Shown: piece after piece, positions 5,945 to 12,350 of the stretch
Numbering within the stretch: position 1 is the stretch's first letter
Layout: each line of letters starts with the position of its first letter
IMG/VR virus record: IMGVR_UViG_3300027917_000086
Coordinates: 1-40,079 of that record
Reading direction: 5' to 3' (one strand)
Length of the DNA: 40,079 nt
Origin: a virus
Position numbers and translations under genes: made by a program
Notes under the pieces: model-generated
Database searches by the model: none
Told to the model about the DNA's origin: nothing
The model's input: only the letters and a program-made list of their open reading frames with translations

Positions 5945-6265
5945 ATGGAAAGAAGAAAGTTTTTTAAATGGTTGAGCGCCGGTATTGGTGGTTGTTTTTT
6001 CACCCCCTTCTTGAAAGAGAATAAACACAACTTGTCAAAAACAAAAAAAAATGTGGTCAGTAAATGGTTTTTACAGGGCGATTTATGTAAACGTGATCCA
6101 AACATTTTACTAACTTCATTTGAAGCCAGTAGGAATAAAATGAAGAATCTTGATTTGTCTGATTGCGATGTGCATGTTGTTTTTACTAAAAAAGATCTAG
6201 AAATTGAAAAACAATTCTTGACGTGCCACTATAATATGGTGGGAGAATATGAAAATTATCAATAG
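5945..6265 (+). CDS. Hypothetical protein with twin-arginine-like leader, 106 aa
   Basis: AAAGGA lies nine nucleotides before the ATG, and a GTATAAT box lies about 40 nt upstream. The N-terminus reads Glu-Arg-Arg-Lys-Phe-Phe-Lys-Trp followed by a weakly hydrophobic stretch (residues 9-22), the pattern of a twin-arginine signal peptide (RRxFFK). The remaining 80 residues are charged with three Cys and are not recognised. If the leader works, the protein would be exported folded through the host Tat pathway, which is unusual for a phage product. First gene of the rightward run. Confidence 0.65.
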   Translation: MERRKFFKWLSAGIGGCFFTPFLKENKHNLSKTKKNVVSKWFLQGDLCKRDPNILLTSFEASRNKMKNLDLSDCDVHVVFTKKDLEIEKQFLTCHYNMVGEYENYQ

Positions 6266-6323
6266 ACCAGGGCTTAAAGTTGAGTTGTTTAATCCCATGT
6301 TTTCCATTACATCTAAAAATTAA
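6249..6323 (+). CDS. Possible 24-aa peptide
   Basis: A short frame starting inside the end of the previous gene, preceded by GGTGGGAG three nucleotides upstream. The SD is strong but the product is too short to judge from sequence alone. It could be a coupled small protein or chance. Confidence 0.25.
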   Translation: MKIINRPGLKVELFNPMFSITSKN

Positions 6324-6395
6324 AAAATTGAGAAGATCTACACGATTTTAATGTATAGATAAAAAAATAAGTAATCACTGAATGGAGAGTGTGTG

Positions 6396-7001
6396 ATGAG
6401 AAGAACTTTTTTGAGAAAGGATAACGATCAGGGTACAGTTAACAATATCATACGATTTATGCTGAAGGACAACAGGTCGGTTACCGATATTCAATATCAT
6501 ATTAATGGAATATTTGGAACCGATTGGAGTACGGAAACAATAAGAAAAAAGATGCGCGCACTTCATGGAAATAAACCTGCCCCACCACTAAACGAAACTA
6601 TGACTTCTGGGAGAACACCTATCGCAATAAAAAAGAGGAATCCAATAATTACATTAGCAAAACAAGAAACTACTCGCAAGATGCCGTTTGGTCAACTTTG
6701 TGAACACATAACATCATTTTTTGAGCCAATTGTCGATGCCCCAAAAGGCGCAGACATGAATCAGGAATGGAAGCTTGTAAAAGATAAAGTAGAACTGTGG
6801 AACAGTATCCGACAATTTTTGGGTACAGAAAAATTACATGCTTTAATAGACAAGCTGACGGAATCCGAGAGTATAGCATATAGCTACTGTAACCGCGTAC
6901 TTTATCTTAAAAATAAACACAGCACGAAGAAGGAATGGGGTAGCGTTTATGCCCTATATCGTCAATGGCGAGCGGTTTATCTAGGAGAAACAATTGGTTG
7001 A
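6396..7001 (+). CDS. HTH-domain hypothetical protein, 201 aa
   Basis: ATG at 6396 has GGAG eight nucleotides upstream. Residues about 10-45 form a helix-turn-helix-like unit (Ser-Val-Thr-Asp-Ile-Gln ... Trp-Ser-Thr-Glu-Thr-Ile-Arg-Lys-Lys) that resembles the N-terminus of the small-terminase-like protein at 19359. A Pro/Thr-rich linker follows, then a helical C-terminal domain (residues 90-200) with Trp and Tyr. It probably binds DNA; whether as a regulator or as a terminase-related factor is open. Confidence 0.7.
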   Translation: MRRTFLRKDNDQGTVNNIIRFMLKDNRSVTDIQYHINGIFGTDWSTETIRKKMRALHGNKPAPPLNETMTSGRTPIAIKKRNPIITLAKQETTRKMPFGQLCEHITSFFEPIVDAPKGADMNQEWKLVKDKVELWNSIRQFLGTEKLHALIDKLTESESIAYSYCNRVLYLKNKHSTKKEWGSVYALYRQWRAVYLGETIG

Positions 7002-7027
7002 AGCGTGTACAAGGGAGATTTTAAATA

Positions 7028-7172
7028 ATGAATGCTGACCATTATTATTGTGACAGATGATAAAGAGGGTGATTATGTAGATTATTGTCCAGATTGTATG
7101 AGCCGAGTGATAAATTATTTGTTAAAACAATTGAGTTTTGAAGAAGCAAAAGAGTTATTGCGGTGGAGATAA
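7028..7172 (+). CDS. Small Cys-pair protein split by UGA; possible +1 frameshift
   Basis: ATG at 7028 has GGGAG upstream but meets TGA at 7058 after ten codons (ending Tyr-Tyr-Cys-Asp-Arg). Shifting +1 at AGA-TGA-T continues in a frame that stays open to 7172 and carries Tyr-Cys-Pro-Asp-Cys. Joined, the product is 47 aa with a Cys and then a CPDC pair, like the other small zinc proteins of this region. Alternatively translation starts at ATG 7032 in the second frame (46 aa) with poorer SD spacing, or the shift is a sequencing error. Confidence 0.4.
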
Positions 7173-7175
7173 TAA

Positions 7176-7358
7176 ATGAATGGTGACCCAGAAGGTCCAT
7201 ATATACGTAATATAGACTCTCCTGCTGTTCACAAAAGGTTCAGCTATGAACATCATCAGTTTTCGAAATTAGTTGAACTTTTGGGTGAAGAAAATCTGCG
7301 GGAACTTCTTGAATCTATGTTGGAAAAAATGGAATGCGCAAGACAAAAAAATGAATGA
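7176..7358 (+). CDS. Hypothetical protein, 60 aa
   Basis: GGTGGAG lies seven nucleotides upstream of the ATG. The product is acidic, with a predicted helix at residues 25-58 (Leu-Glu rich). Its Phe-Ser-Tyr-Glu ... Lys-Leu-Val-Glu-Leu-Leu-Gly pattern resembles the C-terminus of the next protein (Phe-Arg-Tyr-Glu ... Lys-Leu-Val-His-Val-Phe-Gly), suggesting a duplicated module. Function unknown. The stop overlaps the next start by 8 nt. Confidence 0.65.
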   Translation: MNGDPEGPYIRNIDSPAVHKRFSYEHHQFSKLVELLGEENLRELLESMLEKMECARQKNE

Positions 7359-7962
7359 CCCATGGGAAATTAATCCAGAATACTGGAAAACTTTCCGGCA
7401 GAAACTCAGATCTCTCGGTGTTGTTCTAACATACGAAGAGATTGAATCCAGTCCGTTCGCAGATATAGAACCGGACCAACGGTACGTAGACGATGTCTTC
7501 CAAGATTTGCCGGTCACTTTTCCAAAAATAACGCAGAAATCATTCCGGCACTTTAAATTAATACTTGAAAAGGGTTCTGAAAAAACATCAATTATTTTAT
7601 CTACTCCGCGTTTTTGGTACAAAAGAACCATCAATAGAAAGAATCAGAAAGATTTTTTTACCGTGTTAAGCCCCAACGCGACCCTGGTTTTCATTGACAC
7701 TCTTTGTCTGGCTGATCGGGCGCTATATTTATTAACATTACAAATTGTTTCTGCATATGGAGTTCTTGATGCCTTAATAAACAATCATCAATTGGGATGG
7801 TTGATGGAACGTGGTAAGGATTGTTTTGATCATTATAATAATTATGAAATAGAAAAAAGATTTCGGTATGAGAGAGATTGTATTTTGAAGCTAGTACATG
7901 TTTTTGGTAGAGATGCTTTAGAAGAATTGATAGACCTTATACGTTCGGGGTATACGAAATGA
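7351..7962 (+). CDS. Hypothetical protein, 203 aa
   Basis: Start placed at ATG 7351, overlapping the previous gene by 8 nt; the frame extends 26 codons further left, but those residues are unlike the rest and are the shadow of the previous gene. The C-terminal 40 residues repeat the module seen at the end of the preceding 60-aa protein (Tyr-Glu, then Leu-Val, Gly, Glu-Glu/Leu-Leu). No catalytic motif recognised. Stop overlaps the exonuclease start as ATGA, indicating coupled translation. Confidence 0.65.
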   Translation: MNDPWEINPEYWKTFRQKLRSLGVVLTYEEIESSPFADIEPDQRYVDDVFQDLPVTFPKITQKSFRHFKLILEKGSEKTSIILSTPRFWYKRTINRKNQKDFFTVLSPNATLVFIDTLCLADRALYLLTLQIVSAYGVLDALINNHQLGWLMERGKDCFDHYNNYEIEKRFRYERDCILKLVHVFGRDALEELIDLIRSGYTK

Positions 7963-8564
7963 AAATTGCAGTTATAGATATAGAAACAACTGGCTTAGAT
8001 CCAAAGAAACATCAGATTTTGGAGATTTACGGATATCAATTAGATTTGGAGGGACAGGGATGGGATAAACGCCATATATTCCATGCTCATATTCAATATA
8101 AAGAAATAATCGGTGATCCGTATGCATTAATTATGAATGCGGCATTGATTAAGAAAATTCAAAGGGGTTCTGATGATAGTATTATTAAACCAAATGCTCC
8201 TTTTGGTCATCCAGGATTGGTTCGTGTGCATTTACAAAATTGGATTTTTAATTGTTTGGATAAACAAAAAAATGGGAAAATCACTTTTGCTGGTAAGAAT
8301 GTTGCGAAGTTTGATATCCCCTTTATATTGAACTTTCTTAAAATGGATTGGAACGAAACGCCTATAAACCACAGGACATTAGATCCCGCCATTTTATATA
8401 TGAGACCCAATGACGTAGATGTACCCGGATTAGATGAGTGTATGAGACGATGTGGTGGTTTTTGGGATGAAACAAAGGCACATACCGCAAAGTATGATGC
8501 GGAATGTGTTGGACAAATATTACGACAACATTTTTATAAAATGAGGGAGAAGAAGAATGTTTAG
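7959..8564 (+). CDS. DEDDh 3'-5' exonuclease (DnaQ-like), 201 aa
   Basis: The ribonuclease-H-like exonuclease motifs are all present: motif I Asp-Ile-Glu-Thr-Thr-Gly (Asp7, Glu9), motif II around Asp119 in Lys-Phe-Asp-Ile-Pro-Phe, and motif III His175 with Asp180 in His-Thr-Ala-Lys-Tyr-Asp. This set defines a DEDDh nuclease like the proofreading subunit of DNA polymerase III, removing nucleotides from 3' ends with two metal ions. At 201 residues it is a single domain with no polymerase attached. In phages such enzymes proofread, process DNA ends or degrade RNA/DNA oligomers. Starts in a 4 nt overlap with the preceding gene. Confidence 0.88.
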   Translation: MKIAVIDIETTGLDPKKHQILEIYGYQLDLEGQGWDKRHIFHAHIQYKEIIGDPYALIMNAALIKKIQRGSDDSIIKPNAPFGHPGLVRVHLQNWIFNCLDKQKNGKITFAGKNVAKFDIPFILNFLKMDWNETPINHRTLDPAILYMRPNDVDVPGLDECMRRCGGFWDETKAHTAKYDAECVGQILRQHFYKMREKKNV

Positions 8565-8724
8565 TTATCCTTTAAAGTGGATATTTTTGATAGTTGGACT
8601 GTTCATTTTCTTGGCGGGTTGGTTTTATCCGGGATTAGAAGTCGATTCCGAAAGAGCATTAATTTTTACTGGTAGTGTTTTTGTATTATGTAGTTTGGTC
8701 ATCGAAATAATAACAAGTGAATAG
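8557..8724 (+). CDS. Small membrane protein, 55 aa
   Basis: Starts 8 nt inside the end of the exonuclease gene; GGGAGAAGAAGA just upstream provides an SD. Two hydrophobic segments (residues 5-23 and about 34-52) separated by an acidic turn predict a two-pass membrane hairpin. No family recognised. Confidence 0.6.
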   Translation: MFSYPLKWIFLIVGLFIFLAGWFYPGLEVDSERALIFTGSVFVLCSLVIEIITSE

Positions 8725-8732
8725 GGGTTGTC

Positions 8733-9134
8733 ATGGGTGAATGTGGTTGTGGTAATACTGGCAAATTCTGGAAACTCCCTGGTCCAGATGGAAATCTTTA
8801 TATAGTTCACCAGTATTTTGGATGTGATTATTGTAGTTCCCCTCTTGGTGTTGATATAGAATTAATTAAGAAAAAAGATCAAGATTTTGATTTTTATAAT
8901 GAGTATCCAACCCTACCGATGGATAATGGGGAATGGCTACCGGTGCAAGCATTTCTTGGATTTTTTAGTCAAGATGATATTAAATCCGCTTTTAATGAAT
9001 ATATGAAAGAACATTTGAACACAAGAAAAGATAGCGATTATGATGGGCCTTTTGATGAATATGAAGCAGAAGTTGTTTTTGATGAATTTATTAATGAATT
9101 TTGGGACAAAACAATAAGGGAGATATATAGATGA
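8733..9134 (+). CDS. Hypothetical protein with N-terminal Cys pairs, 133 aa
   Basis: GGGG lies five nucleotides before the ATG. The N-terminal 40 residues hold Cys-Gly-Cys (4-6) and Cys-Asp-Tyr-Cys (31-34), consistent with one zinc site; the rest is strongly acidic with many Asp, Glu, Phe and Tyr and is probably helical. Function not recognised. Stop overlaps the next ATG as ATGA. Confidence 0.65.
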   Translation: MGECGCGNTGKFWKLPGPDGNLYIVHQYFGCDYCSSPLGVDIELIKKKDQDFDFYNEYPTLPMDNGEWLPVQAFLGFFSQDDIKSAFNEYMKEHLNTRKDSDYDGPFDEYEAEVVFDEFINEFWDKTIREIYR

Positions 9135-9319
9135 TTTTTTGGGTTCTTTTAATTTGGACTGTATGTGGCATTTTATCATATGGTTTTGTCCTGGGTGAAC
9201 AGACAAGCAATACAAAATATCCATACTTACTCGGTATTGTTGTTGGTCTTTGGGGACCAATCGGTTTAGTTTGGAATTTTGTAGATGCTAAGAAAGAGTT
9301 AAGGTTTAGATTATGGTGA
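9131..9319 (+). CDS. Small membrane protein, 62 aa
   Basis: Two hydrophobic stretches (residues 2-22 and 31-51) with a short polar loop between and a basic tail; predicted two-pass inner-membrane protein. The ATGA overlap with the previous gene and a 7 nt overlap with the next show a tight operon. No specific match. Confidence 0.65.
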   Translation: MIFWVLLIWTVCGILSYGFVLGEQTSNTKYPYLLGIVVGLWGPIGLVWNFVDAKKELRFRLW

Positions 9320-10251
9320 AGAAAGAAAAAATCCTTGAATATAAATTGAAGTTCCCAGACTATCTGGCCATAACCGGTTCTAGATTGTATGGAACCAATA
9401 CGCCAGAGAGTGATGAGGATACGAGGGGATTTATTGTTGCGCCGTTTGAATACCTCGCGGGCTTGTCCGATTTCGAACAACAAGTGTTGGATAAACCGGA
9501 TCAAGTGATTTTTTCATTAGAGAAATTTTTCAAACTGCTTCTTAGGGGTGATCCGACAACACTTGAAATATTGTTTACCCCTCCGCACCAGATACTTAGA
9601 TGTTCTGGGATTGGTTATCATGTGCGAGACAATAGAGAACTGTTTATATGTAAAAAGTTTGCCAGACGGATAAGGGGATATGCACTTTCTGAGTGGAGGA
9701 AGGTTCGTGGCGAGCAATTGGTTCCCACTAAGAGAACACCGGACGAAGATTCAATAATTGAAGACATACGTCAATTGTTTCATCCGAAGAAAGAAGACAT
9801 GGATGAAATTATTTCTTTATTGTTTAAAAATCATGCGCGTGAAATTCGGAAAAATACCGGAAAGTTGGGTGAAAAGCGCAAACAACAAATTGAAAAGTTT
9901 GGCTTTTGTGTGTCAAGTGCCAGTCACTCTCTTCGCCTTCTTGAGGAGTTAATTGAATTAATGAACACAGGAAAAATAACCTTCCCGCGACCCAACGCGG
10001 GGTTCTTACGGGATATAAAATTGGGTAAAGTATCACTTGATGAAGTGGAAGATTGGCACACCACACTTTCTTGTCTGGCCGAAGAAGCTGAAGAAAAAAG
10101 TGAATTACCCGAAAAGCCAAAGATAAAATCAATACATCAGATGTATAATGAGTTGATGGCTTATGCAATCAGCGTTGATGATAGGAAAAGACTATATTTT
10201 GATTCGTTTCTCCAGACCAGCGAAAGATTCGCGTTAGGAATTAAATCATGA
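9313..10251 (+). CDS. Predicted nucleotidyltransferase (DNA polymerase beta superfamily), 312 aa
   Basis: Residues 20-37 hold the superfamily signature: Gly-Ser at 22-23 followed by Tyr-Gly and Ser-Asp-Glu-Asp, with Asp34 and Asp36 as probable metal ligands. The third acidic residue should lie further in and is not certain. Length and layout match the COG3541-type nucleotidyltransferases found in bacteria and large phages, whose substrates are mostly undefined. A helical C-terminal half (residues 150-310) with Lys/Arg-rich helices could bind nucleic acid. The next gene starts in a 4 nt overlap. Confidence 0.82.
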   Translation: MVKKEKILEYKLKFPDYLAITGSRLYGTNTPESDEDTRGFIVAPFEYLAGLSDFEQQVLDKPDQVIFSLEKFFKLLLRGDPTTLEILFTPPHQILRCSGIGYHVRDNRELFICKKFARRIRGYALSEWRKVRGEQLVPTKRTPDEDSIIEDIRQLFHPKKEDMDEIISLLFKNHAREIRKNTGKLGEKRKQQIEKFGFCVSSASHSLRLLEELIELMNTGKITFPRPNAGFLRDIKLGKVSLDEVEDWHTTLSCLAEEAEEKSELPEKPKIKSIHQMYNELMAYAISVDDRKRLYFDSFLQTSERFALGIKS

Positions 10252-10625
10252 GTGAAACAAATTGGTACCGATTGGATATGGATGATGGTTCTTCTCGTTT
10301 TGTTGAATTACCAAAAAAATTTACGATATCCGAAGTCAAACAGGCTGTTGATAATAGCATGTCTGTGCCAGTTCTAAGACAAGTTTTACCGATTGTTGGT
10401 CAAGGAGAGGGTGGGAGGCCGGGTGTCGGTTTTATTCCAAGAGATAAAACCATGCCTTGGATCGCCATGTGTATTAAAGATAATGAATATATTAATTTTG
10501 GCAAAATTATTAGCTTTGGGGTTATCGATCAACAAGATAATATGTGGCAGATTGTTAGAGAGACTGCGCTTGGTGAGGCTGGAATTATTACTCCCCGAAA
10601 GTCGGGTTTAGTAATACCGAGTTAA
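10248..10625 (+). CDS. Hypothetical protein, 125 aa
   Basis: Starts ATGA-overlapped with the nucleotidyltransferase. The composition suggests a mainly beta fold, with Gly-rich turns around residues 48-60 (Gly-Gln-Gly-Glu-Gly-Gly-Arg-Pro-Gly). No signal peptide, membrane segment or known motif. Because it is coupled to the nucleotidyltransferase it may act with it, but that is inference. Confidence 0.65.
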   Translation: MSETNWYRLDMDDGSSRFVELPKKFTISEVKQAVDNSMSVPVLRQVLPIVGQGEGGRPGVGFIPRDKTMPWIAMCIKDNEYINFGKIISFGVIDQQDNMWQIVRETALGEAGIITPRKSGLVIPS

Positions 10626-10627
10626 TA

Positions 10628-11110
10628 ATGGGTCAAAACGAATATTTATTGATATGTAATGTATGTAATGATTGTCTACTAAAATATATGGCAAGAGAGT
10701 TGACACTTTGTGGTTGTGGTGAAGTTATTTGTCCTGAATGTCAAAATAATGCTGCCCATATTTTTCATGGGAGTGTCGAGGATGTTGCTTATGCGAGGGA
10801 ACGTAAAATCATTATTAATAGGCGTTTGAGTAAAATTTTTCGCCTACAGAGTATAGCGAATTTTTTTGCCCTACCAAATATAAGTATTTTATTATCGCAC
10901 CTAAATGAGTATTTATCACACATAGTAATTAGTAGGCACGATACTGGTATTGTTGATGATATAAGACTTGTTTGGTGGGAAGTATCCGATAGACCAGTTG
11001 ATTATTATAAAAATGGTTTAAGTAAGATCTTCTATGGGCGCACTATAAATGAAGCTTTAATATTTGCCCTCCTGTATCATTTAGAGCGGGAGTCTAGTGA
11101 TGTTATTTGA
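10628..11110 (+). CDS. Hypothetical protein with N-terminal zinc-ribbon-like cysteines, 160 aa
   Basis: The first 45 residues contain Cys-Asn-Val-Cys-Asn-Asp-Cys, then Cys-Gly-Cys and Cys-Pro-Glu-Cys with His nearby, enough for one or two zinc sites of a ribbon or RING-like shape. The rest is helical with aromatic residues (Val-Trp-Trp-Glu at about 116) and is not recognised. Starts 2 nt after the previous stop. Could be a nucleic-acid-binding or adaptor protein. Confidence 0.65.
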   Translation: MGQNEYLLICNVCNDCLLKYMARELTLCGCGEVICPECQNNAAHIFHGSVEDVAYARERKIIINRRLSKIFRLQSIANFFALPNISILLSHLNEYLSHIVISRHDTGIVDDIRLVWWEVSDRPVDYYKNGLSKIFYGRTINEALIFALLYHLERESSDVI

Positions 11111-11240
11111 AGAAGATGAAGAAACATATGTTTGTGAGTATTGTGGTTCTACAATAGAGTATGGTTTTTCATGTTGTTGTTATGAAATGGATGCTGCTGA
11201 GTTTGGTCAATATGGTGATGAAGAATTCGATATTGAGTAA
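11100..11240 (+). CDS. Small acidic zinc-finger-like peptide, 46 aa
   Basis: Starts 11 nt before the end of the preceding gene. Contains Cys-Glu-Tyr-Cys (12-15) and Cys-Cys-Cys (25-27) with a run of acidic residues at both ends. The two Cys clusters 9 residues apart fit a compact zinc knuckle. No family assignment. Confidence 0.5.
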   Translation: MLFEEDEETYVCEYCGSTIEYGFSCCCYEMDAAEFGQYGDEEFDIE

Positions 11241-11424
11241 AATATATTGTCGTAAATGTAAAAGATATGTTTATTTGACTACCGAGGAAGCCGAAAGTAT
11301 AAATTGGCGGGATATTAAAAAATCCCAAAATAACAATTATACACATTCGTCTATTTGCAATATATGTTTTGAAAGGAACAAAAATGCGGTTTCTCCAGGA
11401 AGAAACGGCAGTAGCGGCGACTGA
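11218..11424 (+). CDS. Small zinc-knuckle protein, 68 aa
   Basis: The frame has CRKC (residues 11-14) and Cys-Asn-Ile-Cys (about 46-49), typical of a single zinc ribbon with a 30-residue insert. The start is uncertain: ATG 11212, ATG 11218 or TTG 11232 are in frame and none has a strong SD; 11218 is a compromise. It overlaps both neighbours. Confidence 0.55.
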   Translation: MKNSILSKIYCRKCKRYVYLTTEEAESINWRDIKKSQNNNYTHSSICNICFERNKNAVSPGRNGSSGD

Positions 11425-11533
11425 ATATGCCATTATGGTAGCACTTATTATTTTAACTGCCATTATAGCCATAACAAGTCTTGGCAATAAAGTATCCGAT
11501 ACTTTTCAAACTATTACTAACACGTTGGTGTGA
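11384..11533 (+). CDS. Flp/Fap-type (type IVb) pilin-like peptide, 49 aa
   Basis: AAGGA lies six nucleotides before ATG, and the frame overlaps the end of the previous gene. The sequence has the layout of bacterial Flp pilins: a short charged start with Glu-Glu, then Ala-Ala-Thr-Glu-Tyr-Ala-Ile-Met, a 20-residue hydrophobic helix, Leu-Gly and a short polar tail with Val-Ser-Asp-Thr-Phe. The Glu-Tyr pair after a Thr-Ala-type motif is the family hallmark. Flp pilins are exported and assembled by Tad secretion systems. The usual N-terminal leader ending in Gly is not evident, and no other tad genes are present here. Most likely an acquired host gene used as a decoy, a membrane peptide or a pilus modifier. 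Confidence 0.7.
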   Translation: MRFLQEETAVAATEYAIMVALIILTAIIAITSLGNKVSDTFQTITNTLV

Positions 11534-11534
11534 T

Positions 11535-11687
11535 ATGGAATATCTTTTATGCCAACGGCCTTGCCCGCCATACGAATGTTGCCCATCGTGTGAACATTAT
11601 TGGAATGAAATGCGCAGATTGGGATATTGGGTTGATGGGGAGGGTTGGACAGAAAAGGCAATGCAAGAATGGAAGGATTTGGTGTAA
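11535..11687 (+). CDS. Cys-rich small protein, 50 aa
   Basis: ATG one base after the pilin stop (TGATATG). Six Cys in the first 20 residues, including Cys-Pro-Pro-Tyr-Glu-Cys-Cys-Pro-Ser-Cys-Glu-His, then a helical half with four Trp. A zinc or disulfide mini-domain is likely. The frame is open for 18 codons further left, but those residues are a shadow of the pilin gene. Confidence 0.6.
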   Translation: MEYLLCQRPCPPYECCPSCEHYWNEMRRLGYWVDGEGWTEKAMQEWKDLV

Positions 11688-11688
11688 T

Positions 11689-11772
11689 ATGGATTGGAAA
11701 ATTGTATTTGGCCTTTGTTGTTTGATTATAGCTATTTTATTTTCTAGTTTTGAATTTTGGAAGAAGAAATGA
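11689..11772 (+). CDS. Single-span membrane peptide, 27 aa
   Basis: ATG follows the previous stop (TAATATG). Residues 5-22 are hydrophobic, and the end is Lys-Lys-Lys, a typical inside-positive anchor. Very short, but it is spliced tightly between two genes: the stop overlaps the next start as ATGA. Confidence 0.45.
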   Translation: MDWKIVFGLCCLIIAILFSSFEFWKKK

Positions 11773-11960
11773 GTAAGGGAAGCAAAAAACGTCCATATAA
11801 TCAAAAAAAATTTGATGATGGCTTTATTAGTATCTTCGGACGTAAAATGTTAAATAAATGGGCCATTTGCCCCAATTGTGGGTGTGATAACGATACCAAA
11901 ACGGACGGAATTAAAATTTACTGTAAAAAATGCGGTGAAATAACAATAAAAAATTCATGA
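11769..11960 (+). CDS. Zinc-ribbon protein, 63 aa
   Basis: ATG at 11769 overlaps the previous stop and has GGAAGAAG upstream. A basic N-terminus (Lys/Arg-rich to residue 17) precedes a canonical ribbon: CPNC (about 38-41) and CKKC (about 55-58), 13 residues between the pairs. This is the classic small nucleic-acid-binding zinc ribbon. Partner unknown. Confidence 0.65.
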   Translation: MSKGSKKRPYNQKKFDDGFISIFGRKMLNKWAICPNCGCDNDTKTDGIKIYCKKCGEITIKNS

Positions 11961-11978
11961 AAATTCCGGTATAATTAG

Positions 11979-12007
11979 TTGACAGTCGTCTTTTGGCGAC
12001 ATAAAAT
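11979..12007 (+). promoter_or_regulatory. Near-consensus sigma-70 promoter with hairpin spacer
   Basis: TTGACA (11979-11984), 17 nt spacer, TAAAAT (12002-12007). The spacer contains GTCGTC-TTTT-GGCGAC (11985-12000), an inverted repeat with one G-T pair. It reads toward the gene at 12048, 40 nt away. Best promoter match in the window. Confidence 0.75.
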
Positions 12008-12047
12008 AGACAGTTTTGTTAAACCTTTTTCTTAGGAGGAAAAGCAG

Positions 12048-12263
12048 ATGACGACGGCACAATCTTTTGTTGTTGGTTCGATGGTTAAGATCGTGGGCTG
12101 TGAGGAATGTCCCGCTGTTGTGGGCAAAATCGCAAAATTTGTTGGCCTCGACGCTGAGGATGAAGGGTATGCGGTATTATCATTTGGGCGCGGCCGTCCA
12201 CAAGCAAATCGTCCAAAGCGATTTCCGGTTGGCAATCTGGTGGAGGTTGCCAACAATGGATAA
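12048..12263 (+). CDS. Hypothetical beta-barrel-like (KOW/SH3-type) protein, 71 aa
   Basis: TAGGAGG lies eight nucleotides before ATG, and a strong promoter precedes it, so this small gene should be highly expressed. The sequence has the rhythm of a small beta barrel: a Gly-Ser-Met-Val-Lys-Ile-Val start, Gly-Lys-Ile-Ala-Lys-Phe-Val-Gly, Ala-Val-Leu-Ser-Phe and Val-Gly-Asn-Leu-Val-Glu-Val, similar to KOW or SH3-like domains that bind RNA or protein. GC content is higher than in neighbouring genes. Inference only; no exact family recognised. Confidence 0.65.
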   Translation: MTTAQSFVVGSMVKIVGCEECPAVVGKIAKFVGLDAEDEGYAVLSFGRGRPQANRPKRFPVGNLVEVANNG

Positions 12264-12348
12264 TAAAATAGCCACAATGGTATGTTTCGGTCTTTTCATT
12301 TTTGTTGTTGTTTGGATTGCTGGTGTTGTTATTAATCTTGGTGGCTAA
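12256..12348 (+). CDS. Single-span membrane peptide, 30 aa
   Basis: ATG overlaps the previous gene by 8 nt, preceded by GGTGGAGG eleven nucleotides upstream. Residues 6-28 are hydrophobic (Val, Phe, Ile, Trp). Part of the series of tiny membrane peptides in this region. Function unknown. Confidence 0.45.
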   Translation: MDNKIATMVCFGLFIFVVVWIAGVVINLGG

Positions 12349-12350
12349 AC

